Part shown: in pieces, positions 42,056 through 49,443 of the stretch | How positions within the stretch are numbered: the stretch's first letter is position 1 | Layout: each line of letters starts with the position of its first letter | Assembly (NCBI RefSeq): GCF_900091955.1 | Contig: NZ_FMDF01000084.1 | Coordinates: 1-52,377, forward strand | Length of the DNA: 52,377 bases | From: Streptomyces sp. Ncost-T10-10d | GTDB lineage: Bacteria; Actinomycetota; Actinomycetes; Streptomycetales; Streptomycetaceae | Reading direction: 5' to 3' | The notes under the pieces: model-generated | Told to the model about the DNA's origin: nothing | Database searches by the model: none | Seen by the model: the letters and a program-made list of their open reading frames with translations, nothing else | Made by a program: the position numbers and the translations under genes

Positions 42056-42597
42056 GCCGCACCCCTCTCGCTCAGCAGCGCATACAGCTCCGCCGCGGAC
42101 TCCTGCACGGTCTGCCGGTGCGAATCGATCCGCAGATCCGGCGACTCGGGCGCCTCGTAAGGGTCGTCGACCCCGGTGAGCCCGCTGATCTCGCCGGCCG
42201 CCTGCTTGGCGTAGAGGCCCTTCACATCGCGTACGGAGCACACCTCGACCGGAGTCGCGACATGCACCTCCAGATACGCGGTGCCCTCGGCCTGGTGCCG
42301 CTTGCGTACCGCGTCCCGGCTGTCCGCGTACGGGGCGATGACCGGGACCAGCACCTTCACGCCGTTGGCCGCCAGCAGCTCGGCGACGAAGCCGATCCGC
42401 TGGACGTTGGTGTGGCGGTCCTCGCGGGAGAAGCCGAGACCCGCGGAGAGGAACTCCCGGATCTCGTCGCCGTCGAGCACCTCCACGCGGTGGCCCTCGC
42501 CGCGCAGCCGCCCGGCGAGTTCGTACGCGATGGTGGTCTTGCCCGCGCTCGGCAGACCGGTCAGCCAGATGGTGGCTCCCGTCTCCGTCACGCTCAT
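42052..42597 (-). CDS. cysC: Adenylylsulfate kinase
   Basis: APS kinase of 181 aa that phosphorylates APS at the 3' position to give PAPS. Walker A GLPSAGKTT, DGDEIREFLSAGLGFSREDR (substrate loop with the conserved Asp and FSxxDR), NVQRIGFVAELL, and KGLYAKQAAGEISGLTGVDD with PYEAPESPDL complete the family pattern. ATG 42597 is chosen, with AGGAG 7 nt upstream. Another in-frame ATG lies 24 bp further upstream, overlapping the cysH end. With an APS-type CysH alongside, PAPS made here is probably for sulfotransferases rather than reduction. Confidence 0.95.
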   Translation of the reverse strand: MSVTETGATIWLTGLPSAGKTTIAYELAGRLRGEGHRVEVLDGDEIREFLSAGLGFSREDRHTNVQRIGFVAELLAANGVKVLVPVIAPYADSRDAVRKRHQAEGTAYLEVHVATPVEVCSVRDVKGLYAKQAAGEISGLTGVDDPYEAPESPDLRIDSHRQTVQESAAELYALLSERGAA

Positions 42598-42620
42598 CGA
42601 GATCTCCTGATCAGTCGTCA

Positions 42621-43334
42621 TCAGTCGTGCAGCCCGCACTCGGTCTTGCCCCGGCCGGCCCAGCGTCCGGCGCGTGCGTCCTCGCCCTCCAGCACTCGGC
42701 GGGTGCAGGGCGCGCAGCCCACGGAGGCGTATCCGTCCATCAGCAGCGGGTTGGTGAGAACGCCGTGCTCGGCCACGTACGCGTCGACGTCGTCCTGCGT
42801 CCAGCGGGCGATCGGTGAGATCTTCACCTTCTGCCGCTTCTCGTCCCAGCCGACGACCGGGGTGTTCGCCCGGGTGGGGGACTCGTCGCGGCGCAGCCCG
42901 GTCGCCCAGGCCGCGTACGAAGTCAGGCCCTCCTCAAGGGGCTTGACCTTCCGCAACGCGCAGCACAGGTCCGGGTCGCGGTCGTGCAGCTTCGGACCGT
43001 ACTCGGCGTCCTGCTCGGCCACGGACCGGCGCGGAGTCAGCGTGATGACGTTGACGTCCATCACGGCCTCGACCGCGTCGCGGGTGCCGATCGTCTCGGG
43101 GAAGTGATAGCCGGTGTCGAGGAAGACCACGTCCACCCCCGGAAGGGCGCGCGAGGCGAGGTGGGCGACGACGGCGTCCTCCATGGACGAGGTGACGCAG
43201 AACTTCCTGCCGAAGGTGTCGGCGGCCCACTGGAGGATCTCCGGCGCGGAGGCCTCCTCCAGCTCCCGGGCCGCCCGCGCGGCCAGCTCCTTGAGCTCCT
43301 CGACGCTGCGTTCTTCGATCTGATCCCCTGTCAT
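42621..43334 (-). CDS. cysH: Adenylylsulfate reductase (4Fe-4S, assimilatory)
   Basis: Reductase of 237 aa that converts APS (or PAPS) to sulfite with electrons from thioredoxin. FCVTSSMEDAVVAHLASRAL is the PP-loop-like substrate region, VDVVFLDTGYHFPET follows, and the C-terminal catalytic Cys is in KTECGLHD. Two cysteine pairs, DLCCALRKVKPL and SVGCAPCTRR, are the [4Fe-4S] ligands that mark APS-type reductases, whereas strict PAPS reductases lack them. So the pathway is likely APS to sulfite directly. ATG 43334 overlaps the stop of the small zinc-ribbon gene (ATGA). Annotation as PAPS reductase would be misleading. Confidence 0.95.
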   Translation of the reverse strand: MTGDQIEERSVEELKELAARAARELEEASAPEILQWAADTFGRKFCVTSSMEDAVVAHLASRALPGVDVVFLDTGYHFPETIGTRDAVEAVMDVNVITLTPRRSVAEQDAEYGPKLHDRDPDLCCALRKVKPLEEGLTSYAAWATGLRRDESPTRANTPVVGWDEKRQKVKISPIARWTQDDVDAYVAEHGVLTNPLLMDGYASVGCAPCTRRVLEGEDARAGRWAGRGKTECGLHD

Positions 43335-43510
43335 ATCCCGTCCCGTTCGACGTCGTTACGCTGCAACCCCCGGGTCAGCAGGCCCAGGAACTTCAGCTGG
43401 AACGCGCGGTTGCAGGAGGCACATTCCCAGGCGCCGTGGCCGGTCTCGTGCGGGCGCAGGTCCTCGTCGCCGCAGTAGGGGCAGTAGAACGGGGCGGCGC
43501 GTTCGCTCAT
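43331..43510 (-). CDS. Small zinc-ribbon protein of the sulfur operon
   Basis: A 59-aa protein with two CxxC knuckles (Cys10/Cys13 in FYCPYCGDEDL, Cys30/Cys33 in WECASCNRAF), the spacing of a rubredoxin-like or zinc-ribbon fold, then a basic helix (FQLKFLGLLTRGLQR). It is locked in the operon by ATGA overlaps on both sides: its ATG overlaps the sulfite reductase stop and its TGA overlaps the cysH start. S. coelicolor has a hypothetical gene in the same place (SCO6101, from memory). It could pass electrons to the reductases, deliver or assemble metal clusters, or sense metal. Function is not established. It is easily missed because of its length. Confidence 0.88.
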   Translation of the reverse strand: MSERAAPFYCPYCGDEDLRPHETGHGAWECASCNRAFQLKFLGLLTRGLQRNDVERDGI

Positions 43511-45204
43511 GACAGCGACTCCGCACTGGCACGCGCCGCCCAGGTCGCGAACCGCTCGCCGTCCTCGCGCTCCTCCTGGAAACGGCCCAGGACCCGCTCG
43601 ACATAGTCGGGCAGTTCGGCCGAAGTGACCTTCAGACCACGGACCTTCCGGCCGAACCCGGCCTCCAGGCCCAGGGCGCCGCCCAGGTGCACCTGGTAGC
43701 CCTCGACCTGGTTGCCGTCGGCGTCCAGCACGAGCTGGCCCTTGAGGCCGATGTCCGCGGTCTGGATGCGGGCGCAGGCGTTGGGGCAGCCGTTGATGTT
43801 GATGGTGAGCGGCTCGTCGAACTCCGGCAGGCGGCGCTCCAGTTCGTCGATGAGCGAGGCGCCGCGCGCCTTCGTCTCGACGATCGCCAGCTTGCAGAAC
43901 TCGATGCCGGTGCAGGCCATCGTGCCCCGCCGGAACGGCGAGGGCTTCACCTGGAAGTCGAGCGCTTCGAGGCCGGCGACCAGGGAGTCCACCTGGTCCT
44001 GCTCCACATCGAGGATGAGCATCTTCTGCTCGACGGTGGTGCGCAGCCGGTCCGAGCCGTGGGCGGCCGCCAGGTCGGCGATCTTGGCCAGGGTGGAGCC
44101 GTCCACACGGCCGACCCGGGGTGCGAATCCGAGGTAGAACCGGCCGTCCTTCTGCTGGTGGACGCCGATGTGGTCGCGCCAGCGGCCGCTGGGCTCCGCG
44201 GGCGCGGGCCCGTCGACGAGCGGACGCTTCAGGTACTCGTCCTCCAGTACCTGGCGGAACTTCGCCGGGCCCCAGTCGGCCATCAGGAACTTCAGGCGGG
44301 CGCGGGTGCGCAGTCGGCGGTACCCGTAGTCACGGAAGATGCCGACGACCCCGGCCCAGACGTCCGGCACCTCGTCGAGAGGCACCCAGGCGCCCAGCCG
44401 CTCGGCGAGGCGCGGGTTGGTGGAGAGACCGCCACCGACCCAGACGTCGAAGCCCGGGCCGTGCTCGGGGTGGACGACGCCGACGAACGCGATGTCGTTG
44501 ATCTCGTGCACCACGTCCTGCACCGGCGAGCCGGAGATCGCGGTCTTGAACTTGCGCGGCAGGTTCGAGAATTCCTTGTTGCCGATGTAGCGCTCGTGGA
44601 TCTCGTCGACCGCCGGCGTCCCGTCGATGATCTCGTCGGCGGCGATCCCGGCCACCGGGGAGCCGATGATCACGCGGGGGCAGTCACCGCATGCCTCGGT
44701 GGTGGAGAGCCCGACGGCCTCCAGCTTCTCCCAGATCGCCGGGACGTCCTCGATGCGGATCCAGTGCAGCTGGATGTTCTGCCGGTCGGTGATGTCCGCG
44801 GTGCCGCGCGCGTACTCCTGCGAGATCTCACCGATGACCCGCAGCTGCTCGGTGGTCAGCCGGCCTCCGTCGATCCGGACCCGCAGCATGAAGTACTTGT
44901 CGTCCAGCTCCTCCGGCTCCAGGATCGCGGTCTTGCCGCCGTCGATCCCGGGCTTGCGCTGGGTGTAGAGGCCCCACCAGCGCATGCGTCCACGGAGGTC
45001 GTTGGGGTCGATCGAGTCGAAACCGCGCTTGGAGTAGATCGTCTCAATGCGTGTCCGCACATTGAGACCGTCGTCGTCCTTCTTGAACTGCTCATTGCCG
45101 TTGAGCGGAGTGTGGTGCCCCACGGCCCACTGGCCTTCGCCACGGTGGCGTCCGGCCTTGCGGCGGGGCGTGGTGGTCGCAGACTGTTCCGGGGTAGCGG
45201 CCAT
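43507..45204 (-). CDS. sir: Assimilatory sulfite reductase (ferredoxin-type, siroheme)
   Basis: Siroheme/4Fe-4S enzyme of 565 aa that reduces sulfite to sulfide, NirA/SirA type. Two symmetric halves are visible: RMRWWGLYTQRKPG and YFMLRVRIDGGRL, then TADITDRQNIQLHWI with siroheme-contact arginines, and CGDCPRVIIGSP. The cluster ligands are MACTGIEFCKLA (C-x5-C) and NGCPNACARIQ (C-x3-C). The LHLGGALG-like end is present as VHLGGALGLEAGFG. Nitrite reductase is the alternative, but the operon partners (cysHCDN, chelatase) argue for sulfite. The ATG at 45204 has AAGGAC about 9 nt upstream. It is preceded by a 27-codon leader and a hairpin. Confidence 0.95.
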   Translation of the reverse strand: MAATPEQSATTTPRRKAGRHRGEGQWAVGHHTPLNGNEQFKKDDDGLNVRTRIETIYSKRGFDSIDPNDLRGRMRWWGLYTQRKPGIDGGKTAILEPEELDDKYFMLRVRIDGGRLTTEQLRVIGEISQEYARGTADITDRQNIQLHWIRIEDVPAIWEKLEAVGLSTTEACGDCPRVIIGSPVAGIAADEIIDGTPAVDEIHERYIGNKEFSNLPRKFKTAISGSPVQDVVHEINDIAFVGVVHPEHGPGFDVWVGGGLSTNPRLAERLGAWVPLDEVPDVWAGVVGIFRDYGYRRLRTRARLKFLMADWGPAKFRQVLEDEYLKRPLVDGPAPAEPSGRWRDHIGVHQQKDGRFYLGFAPRVGRVDGSTLAKIADLAAAHGSDRLRTTVEQKMLILDVEQDQVDSLVAGLEALDFQVKPSPFRRGTMACTGIEFCKLAIVETKARGASLIDELERRLPEFDEPLTININGCPNACARIQTADIGLKGQLVLDADGNQVEGYQVHLGGALGLEAGFGRKVRGLKVTSAELPDYVERVLGRFQEEREDGERFATWAARASAESLS

Positions 45205-45244
45205 GACGGTACGTCCTTCGGGACTGCAGGAGGGCGGCTCTGAA

Positions 45245-45278
45245 CTGCACACTCGCGCTGAGGCGCGGCGGTGCGCAG
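45245..45278 (-). promoter_or_regulatory. Hairpin between leader peptide and sulfite reductase gene
   Basis: On the + strand CTGCACAC (45245-45252) pairs with GTGCGCAG (45271-45278, one G-T pair), and inside it CGCGC (45254-45258) pairs with GCGCG (45263-45267) around a 4-nt loop. It lies about 40 nt after the leader stop and about 40 nt before the sir start, where an attenuator would be expected. There is no U-tract. Confidence 0.45.
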
Positions 45279-45318
45279 GGTTTGCAGAGAAAAGGGGATC
45301 GCGGCGGTGCTGGGACTC

Positions 45319-45402
45319 TCAGCTCGCCGGACAGATGGCGCTGGACACGCGGCCGAGGTCGACGTGGCGTCGACTCACCAAGGCAATTCCAGTTCCAGGC
45401 AT
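45319..45402 (-). CDS. Leader peptide of the sulfur operon
   Basis: Twenty-seven-codon reading frame beginning MPGTGIALVSRRHVDLGRV and ending SSAICPAS, with a single Cys codon (TGT) four codons before the stop. I recognise it as the 'putative leader peptide' type placed before Streptomyces sulfur-assimilation genes, and the SRRHVDLxRV core is typical. TGGACT and CAGGCT boxes 18 bp apart end 6 nt before its ATG, so it is translated from a leaderless transcript. It probably lets the cell sense cysteinyl-tRNA: ribosome stalling at the Cys codon would change folding of the following hairpin. Similar Cys-codon short ORFs are known attenuators in mycobacteria. Confidence 0.8.
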   Translation of the reverse strand: MPGTGIALVSRRHVDLGRVSSAICPAS

Positions 45403-45408
45403 GACGGA

Positions 45409-45438
45409 AGCCTGTCACGCGAATCTCGGACCAGTCCA
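45409..45438 (-). promoter_or_regulatory. Promoter of the sulfur operon
   Basis: Minus-strand -35 TGGACT (45438-45433), 18-bp spacer, -10 CAGGCT (45414-45409), then 6 nt to the leader ATG at 45402. The spacing is right for a vegetative-sigma leaderless start. Confidence 0.5.
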
Positions 45439-45456
45439 CCACTATCCATGATGTGG

Positions 45457-45471
45457 ACGGGACTGTCCCGT
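45457..45471. promoter_or_regulatory. Perfect 15-bp palindrome upstream of the sulfur operon promoter
   Basis: ACGGGAC-T-GTCCCGT is a perfect palindrome centred about 62 bp before the predicted transcription start. CCAC-N10-GTGG (45438-45455) sits between it and the -35 box. The distance suits an activator such as a LysR-type sulfur regulator. Identity unknown. Confidence 0.5.
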
Positions 45472-45572
45472 GATGCGAGACAGTGTGGTGCCCATCACTC
45501 GACCCGCGCAGACCGGGCCACCCGTAATGGCCGCAATCTCCCTCTCTGGCGCCGGGAGTTGCTGTCCGCGCG

Positions 45573-46166
45573 CTACCGCGCCGCCCCCGGCCACGGTCCC
45601 GGCGTCGCCGCCTCGGGCTCCAGCTCCACCTTCGTGTCGAACAGCTTGAAGCCGCGCCGCAGATAGTTGTCCATGGCGTGCGGGCCGTCCTTGGAGCAGG
45701 TGTGCAGCCACACCCGCTTCGTCGGTGTCCGCTCGGGCCAGCGTTCCGCCAGGTCCCAGGCGCGGGCGACGCCGTGCGAGAGCAGATGGCCGCCTATCCG
45801 GCGTCCCCGGAAAGCCGGAATCAGCCCGAAGTACATGATCTCCACCGCGCCGTCGTCCTGCGGGTCCAGCTCGATGTATCCCGCCGGGGTGCCGTTCTCG
45901 TACGCCACCCAGGTCTCCGCTCCGGGCCGGTCCAGGGCCTCCTGCCACTGCGCGTACGTCATCGTGAGCCGGTCCGTCCACTGGATGTCGCCGCCGACCG
46001 CCGTGTACAGGAACCGGCTGAACTCGGGCAGCGGGATCTCGGACCGCACGATCCGCACGTCGCCCTCCGGGACCGCGGCGGGGCGCAGATCGTCGGGGGA
46101 GGTCTGTTCCAGGGACCAGATGGTCACCTCGGCGGTGGTCGCTGCGGTGTGCGCGGGGTTGCTCAT
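45573..46166 (-). CDS. GNAT-family N-acetyltransferase
   Basis: Protein of 197 aa with one GNAT domain in its second half. WVAYENGTPAGYIELDPQDD leads into EIMYFGLIPAFRGRRIGGHL, with the acetyl-CoA-binding RGRRIGG loop, then WLHTCSKDGPHAMDNYLRRG, whose layout with THTLDHP-like spacing is common in this subgroup. The first 90 residues contain EFSRFLYTAVGGDIQWTDRL, shared with a set of small-molecule acetyltransferases of unknown substrate. The gap downstream (45403-45572) holds the sulfur operon control region. The GAF regulator is upstream on the same strand (91-bp gap). Confidence 0.87.
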   Translation of the reverse strand: MSNPAHTAATTAEVTIWSLEQTSPDDLRPAAVPEGDVRIVRSEIPLPEFSRFLYTAVGGDIQWTDRLTMTYAQWQEALDRPGAETWVAYENGTPAGYIELDPQDDGAVEIMYFGLIPAFRGRRIGGHLLSHGVARAWDLAERWPERTPTKRVWLHTCSKDGPHAMDNYLRRGFKLFDTKVELEPEAATPGPWPGAAR

Positions 46167-46257
46167 GGCTGCCAGGGAACCATGCCGTGCGGCCGGGGCC
46201 CAAGCCGGTCCCGCGGCTCGGACGGCGGGACCGCAGGCAACCGGCGCCAGAGAGGTC

Positions 46258-47538
46258 CTAGGACCCCTTACGTGCCCTGACCACCACCGGAGCCGTCGAG
46301 CGCGGCAGCAGATCGGCCGGATGATCCGGTTGGATCACCTCGACCTCGACCCCCTCGCCGAAGCGGTACGGGCGGTGTGCGAGCACCTCCGCGAGATGGC
46401 GGCGTATCCGCGAGATCTCCGCCCGCACCGTCACCGTGCGGGTCGCATCGCCGAAGATGTCCTCCGCCAGCTCGGATGCCGTACGCCCCTCGCGGTGCAG
46501 CGCCAGGGCGTACAGCAGCTCCGCATGGCGCGGCGAGAGCCGCTGCGTCCAGGTGCCCACCGCACTCACCCTATGGACCGTGAGCCCGCGCGGCCGGCTG
46601 AGGTCCAGCACCACCCGTCGCGGCGGCCCGTCCGAAGGCCCGTCCGTGACCTGCACCAACCAGCCGCCGGGCAGCGGCTCGACCTGGCACATACCGAGCG
46701 ACGGCAGCCACACCCGGCCCGGCTGCAACGACTTCGGCAGCGGCAGCCGGTCGACCGGCGGCATCCCGGTCACCGCGGCGAGCCAGCCGTGGGTGTCCAC
46801 CGCCAGGGCCCGTCCGCCCAGCCGGCACAGCAGTGGTGCCGCCACCGAACGCAGCCGGTCGATCGCCTGGAGATGGCGGTTCCTGATCTCGCTCTCGGCC
46901 AGCCTGGCCACCGAACCGACCAGGGCGAGCGAGGTCGGATGGAACGTGGACGCCGGACCGCTGATGTCGACGATGCCGATCAGCCGGCTGTCCCGCGGAT
47001 CACACACCGGGGCCGCCGCGCAGGTCCAGCTGTGCAGTCTGCGCACGAAATGCTCGGTCGAATGAACCTGGACCGGTGTGCGCGAGACGAGCGCCGTACC
47101 GATCGCGTTCGTCCCCGTGCTCGCCTCCGCCCAGGCCGCGCCCTCCGCCAGACAGATGCCGTCAGCCCGGCGCAGCACCCCCGGATTGCCCTGGCGCCAC
47201 AGCACCCGGCCCTCCACATCGGTGACCACCACGATCTGCTGGGCGGCATCCGCCAGGGAGACCAGGCCCTCGCTGAGCAACGGCATCACCTCGCCCAGCG
47301 TCGAGCTCCGGCGCCGGTGCTCGATCTCGTCCGTGTCCAGCAGCACGCTCTCGGTGGACTGATCCGGATCGACACCGCTGCGCAGCGCCCGGTCCCACGA
47401 GGCGCCGATCTCCGCACGCGGGGCAACCGGTGAGCGCTCGCCCACGACCTTCGCCTCCCTGGCACGGTGGATCATGCGGAGGGCCTCGACGGACCGCGGC
47501 ACAGCCGATCGCGTCACCTCGGCAGCGCTTGTGTCCAC
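46258..47538 (-). CDS. GAF-domain transcriptional regulator
   Basis: Cytoplasmic regulator of 426 aa. N-terminal RAEIGASWDRALRSGVDPDQ is the signature found before GAF domains in AcoR-type activators. The GAF region (about 85-230) includes VVVTDVEGRVLWRQGNPGVL, ASTGTNAIGTALVSRTPVQV, VHSTEHFVRRLHSWTCAAAP and LIGIVDISGPAS. There is no AAA+ domain. Instead a C-terminal winged-helix-like module (LSPRHAELLYALALHREGRT and ELAEDIFGD) probably binds DNA. Such proteins often govern aldehyde or acetoin metabolism. GTG 47538 is chosen, with GGGGGAA upstream. An inverted repeat GTTGCAA-N4-TTGCAAC about 95-110 bp upstream suggests autoregulation. Confidence 0.85.
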   Translation of the reverse strand: MDTSAAEVTRSAVPRSVEALRMIHRAREAKVVGERSPVAPRAEIGASWDRALRSGVDPDQSTESVLLDTDEIEHRRRSSTLGEVMPLLSEGLVSLADAAQQIVVVTDVEGRVLWRQGNPGVLRRADGICLAEGAAWAEASTGTNAIGTALVSRTPVQVHSTEHFVRRLHSWTCAAAPVCDPRDSRLIGIVDISGPASTFHPTSLALVGSVARLAESEIRNRHLQAIDRLRSVAAPLLCRLGGRALAVDTHGWLAAVTGMPPVDRLPLPKSLQPGRVWLPSLGMCQVEPLPGGWLVQVTDGPSDGPPRRVVLDLSRPRGLTVHRVSAVGTWTQRLSPRHAELLYALALHREGRTASELAEDIFGDATRTVTVRAEISRIRRHLAEVLAHRPYRFGEGVEVEVIQPDHPADLLPRSTAPVVVRARKGS

Positions 47539-47631
47539 TCTCGTTCCCCCAAGATGCCGGCGCCGGACAAATGGCCCCCGGGCCCATCCTGCCCGCTGCG
47601 AGGGTCCCCGCAGTGCGCACTCCACACAATG

Positions 47632-47649
47632 GTTGCAACCCTTTGCAAC
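47632..47649. promoter_or_regulatory. GTTGCAA inverted repeat upstream of the GAF regulator
   Basis: GTTGCAA (47632-47638), CCCT, TTGCAAC (47643-47649) is a perfect 7-bp inverted repeat in the 250-bp gap 47539-47788. It is a likely operator for the GAF protein itself or a related factor. Confidence 0.5.
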
Positions 47650-47734
47650 TCTGGCGAGGGAGCACAGGTCCGTACGAGAGTGACGGAACACCGCACGGCG
47701 GCGTCCGTGTCCCGCTGTCCGGTGTGCACAGCAT

Positions 47735-47770
47735 GGAGGGTGGTGCCGTGTCGGCGCAGCACCACCCTCC
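47735..47770 (-). terminator. Hairpin terminator of the acyl-CoA dehydrogenase gene
   Basis: GGAGGGTGGTGC (47735-47746) and GCACCACCCTCC (47759-47770) are perfect 12-bp arms around a 12-nt loop, starting 18 nt after the AidB-like stop. There is no U-tract. Confidence 0.7.
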
Positions 47771-47788
47771 GTTGCCGTATCTCTCCGG

Positions 47789-49426
47789 CTATCGCTCGAC
47801 GGGCCGCGCCCGTTCCACGACCGATGCCAGATCGAGGCTGTGCGGCAGCGTCCCGAATGCCGTGCCCCAGTCCCCGCCCAGCCGTGACGCACAGAACGCG
47901 TCGGCGACCTCCGGCGGCGCCCAGCGCACCAGCAGCGAACCCTGCAGGACCAGAGCCATCCGCTCGACCAGCCTGCGGGCCCGCGCCTCGATCCCGTTCA
48001 GATCGGCGAGCTCCGTCAGCATGTCCTTGATCGCCGCGTCCAGCCGGTGATCGGCGCCGCGCGCCCTGCCGACCTCCTGGAGGAACGCGTTCAGTGCCAG
48101 TGGCTCGCGCTGCAGCGCCCGCAGCACATCCAGCGCCTGTACATTCCCGGAGCCCTCCCAGATCGAGTTGAGCGGCGCCTCGCGCAGCAGCCGCGGCATC
48201 CCGGACTCCTCGACGTAACCGTTGCCGCCGAGACACTCCAGCGCCTCACCCACCATCGGCGTGCACCGCTTCGTCACCCAGTACTTCGCCGTCGGCACCG
48301 CGATCCGCAGGAAGGCCCGCTCGCCCTCCGTATCGGCGTCGTACGCCGCCGCCAGCCGAAGCGCCAGCACCGTCGCGGCCTCCGACTCCAGCGCCAGATC
48401 GGCCAGCACATTGCGCATCAGCGGCTTCTCGATCAATACCTCGCCGAACACGCTGCGGTATGTGCAGTGGTGGATCGCCTGCGCCACCGCCTGCCGCATC
48501 AGCGCCGCCGAACCGACCACACAGTCCAGCCGGGTCGCCGCCACCATCTCGATGATGGTGCGCACCCCGCGCCCCTCGTCACCGACCCGGCGCGCCCACG
48601 TCCCGTCGAACTCGACCTCGCTCGACGCATTGGACCGGTTGCCCAGTTTGTCCTTCAGTCGCTGGATCGCGAACGTGTTGCGCGTGCCGTCGGGCAGCAC
48701 CCGGGGCAGCAGAAAACACGTCAGGCCGGCGGGCGCCTGCGCCAGCACCAGGAAGCCGTCGGACATCGGCGCCGAACAGAACCACTTGTGCCCGGTGAGC
48801 AGATACTCGCCCTCCGCTGCCAGCGGCTCGGCCCGCGTCGTATTGGACCGAACGTCCGTGCCACCCTGCTTCTCCGTCATGCCCATCCCGAAGAGCACAC
48901 CGGCCTTCTGCGCCGCGGGCCGCAGCCCTTGCTCGTACACCTTCGAGGTCAGCAGCGGCTCCCAGTCGGCGGCCAGCGCCGGATCGGTCCGCAGCGCGGG
49001 CACCGCCGCGTGCGTCATGGACAGCGGGCAGCCGTGCCCCGCCTCGGCCTGCGTCCACACCAGGAAACCGGCCGCCCGCCGCACATGGCCGCCGGGCCTG
49101 CCCCAGGCGTCGGTGAGACCCGCGCCGACCGCATGACCCAGCAGCCGGTGCCAGGCCGGATGGAACTCCACTTCGTCGATGCGATTCCCGTACCGGTCGT
49201 GGGAACGCAGCACCGGCGGATTCTCGTTCGCCTGCGCCCCCCACGCCTGCGCCTGCGCGGAGCCCGCGGATCTGCCCAGCTCGCCGAGCTCGCCCCGGGC
49301 CTCGTCGAGGAGCTCGGGCGGCAGGTGACGTCGCACCGCTTCCGTGAGCGCGCGGTCGGCGCCGAAGACGTCGTAGCCGACCAGCGGCGGTACCTGGTTG
49401 GACACTGTGTGGGTGGTGGCTGCCAT
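47789..49426 (-). CDS. AidB-like acyl-CoA dehydrogenase
   Basis: FAD-dependent acyl-CoA dehydrogenase-fold protein of 545 aa, longer than ordinary members (about 390) because of the AidB N- and C-terminal extensions. The family signatures are SMTHAAVPALRTDPALAADW, LFGMGMTEKQGGTDVRSNTT, YLLTGHKWFCSAPMSDGFLV, NTFAIQRLKDKLGNRSNASS and CLGGNGYVEESGMPRLLREA with LNSIWEGSGNVQALDVLRAL. AidB of E. coli protects DNA from alkylation and has weak isovaleryl-CoA dehydrogenase activity. Either role is possible here. The start is ATG 49426, only 17 bp from the divergent YihY gene's GTG, with a shared -10 element. Confidence 0.92.
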   Translation of the reverse strand: MAATTHTVSNQVPPLVGYDVFGADRALTEAVRRHLPPELLDEARGELGELGRSAGSAQAQAWGAQANENPPVLRSHDRYGNRIDEVEFHPAWHRLLGHAVGAGLTDAWGRPGGHVRRAAGFLVWTQAEAGHGCPLSMTHAAVPALRTDPALAADWEPLLTSKVYEQGLRPAAQKAGVLFGMGMTEKQGGTDVRSNTTRAEPLAAEGEYLLTGHKWFCSAPMSDGFLVLAQAPAGLTCFLLPRVLPDGTRNTFAIQRLKDKLGNRSNASSEVEFDGTWARRVGDEGRGVRTIIEMVAATRLDCVVGSAALMRQAVAQAIHHCTYRSVFGEVLIEKPLMRNVLADLALESEAATVLALRLAAAYDADTEGERAFLRIAVPTAKYWVTKRCTPMVGEALECLGGNGYVEESGMPRLLREAPLNSIWEGSGNVQALDVLRALQREPLALNAFLQEVGRARGADHRLDAAIKDMLTELADLNGIEARARRLVERMALVLQGSLLVRWAPPEVADAFCASRLGGDWGTAFGTLPHSLDLASVVERARPVER

Positions 49427-49431
49427 GCCGA

Positions 49432-49438
49432 TACGGTA
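49432..49438. promoter_or_regulatory. Shared, symmetric -10 core of two divergent leaderless genes
   Basis: On the + strand TACGGT (49432-49437) is 6 nt before GTG 49444. On the - strand TACCGT (49438-49433) is 6 nt before ATG 49426. Both hexamers fit TANNNT and overlap by five bases, so one melted region could serve both directions. Confidence 0.6.
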
Positions 49439-49443
49439 AGGAT

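Noticed and set aside
43507..45204. Sulfite reductase gene read as an assimilatory nitrite reductase
   Set aside because: The families are close, but the operon with cysHCDN, ssu genes and a siroheme chelatase, and the absence of nitrate genes, favour sulfite.
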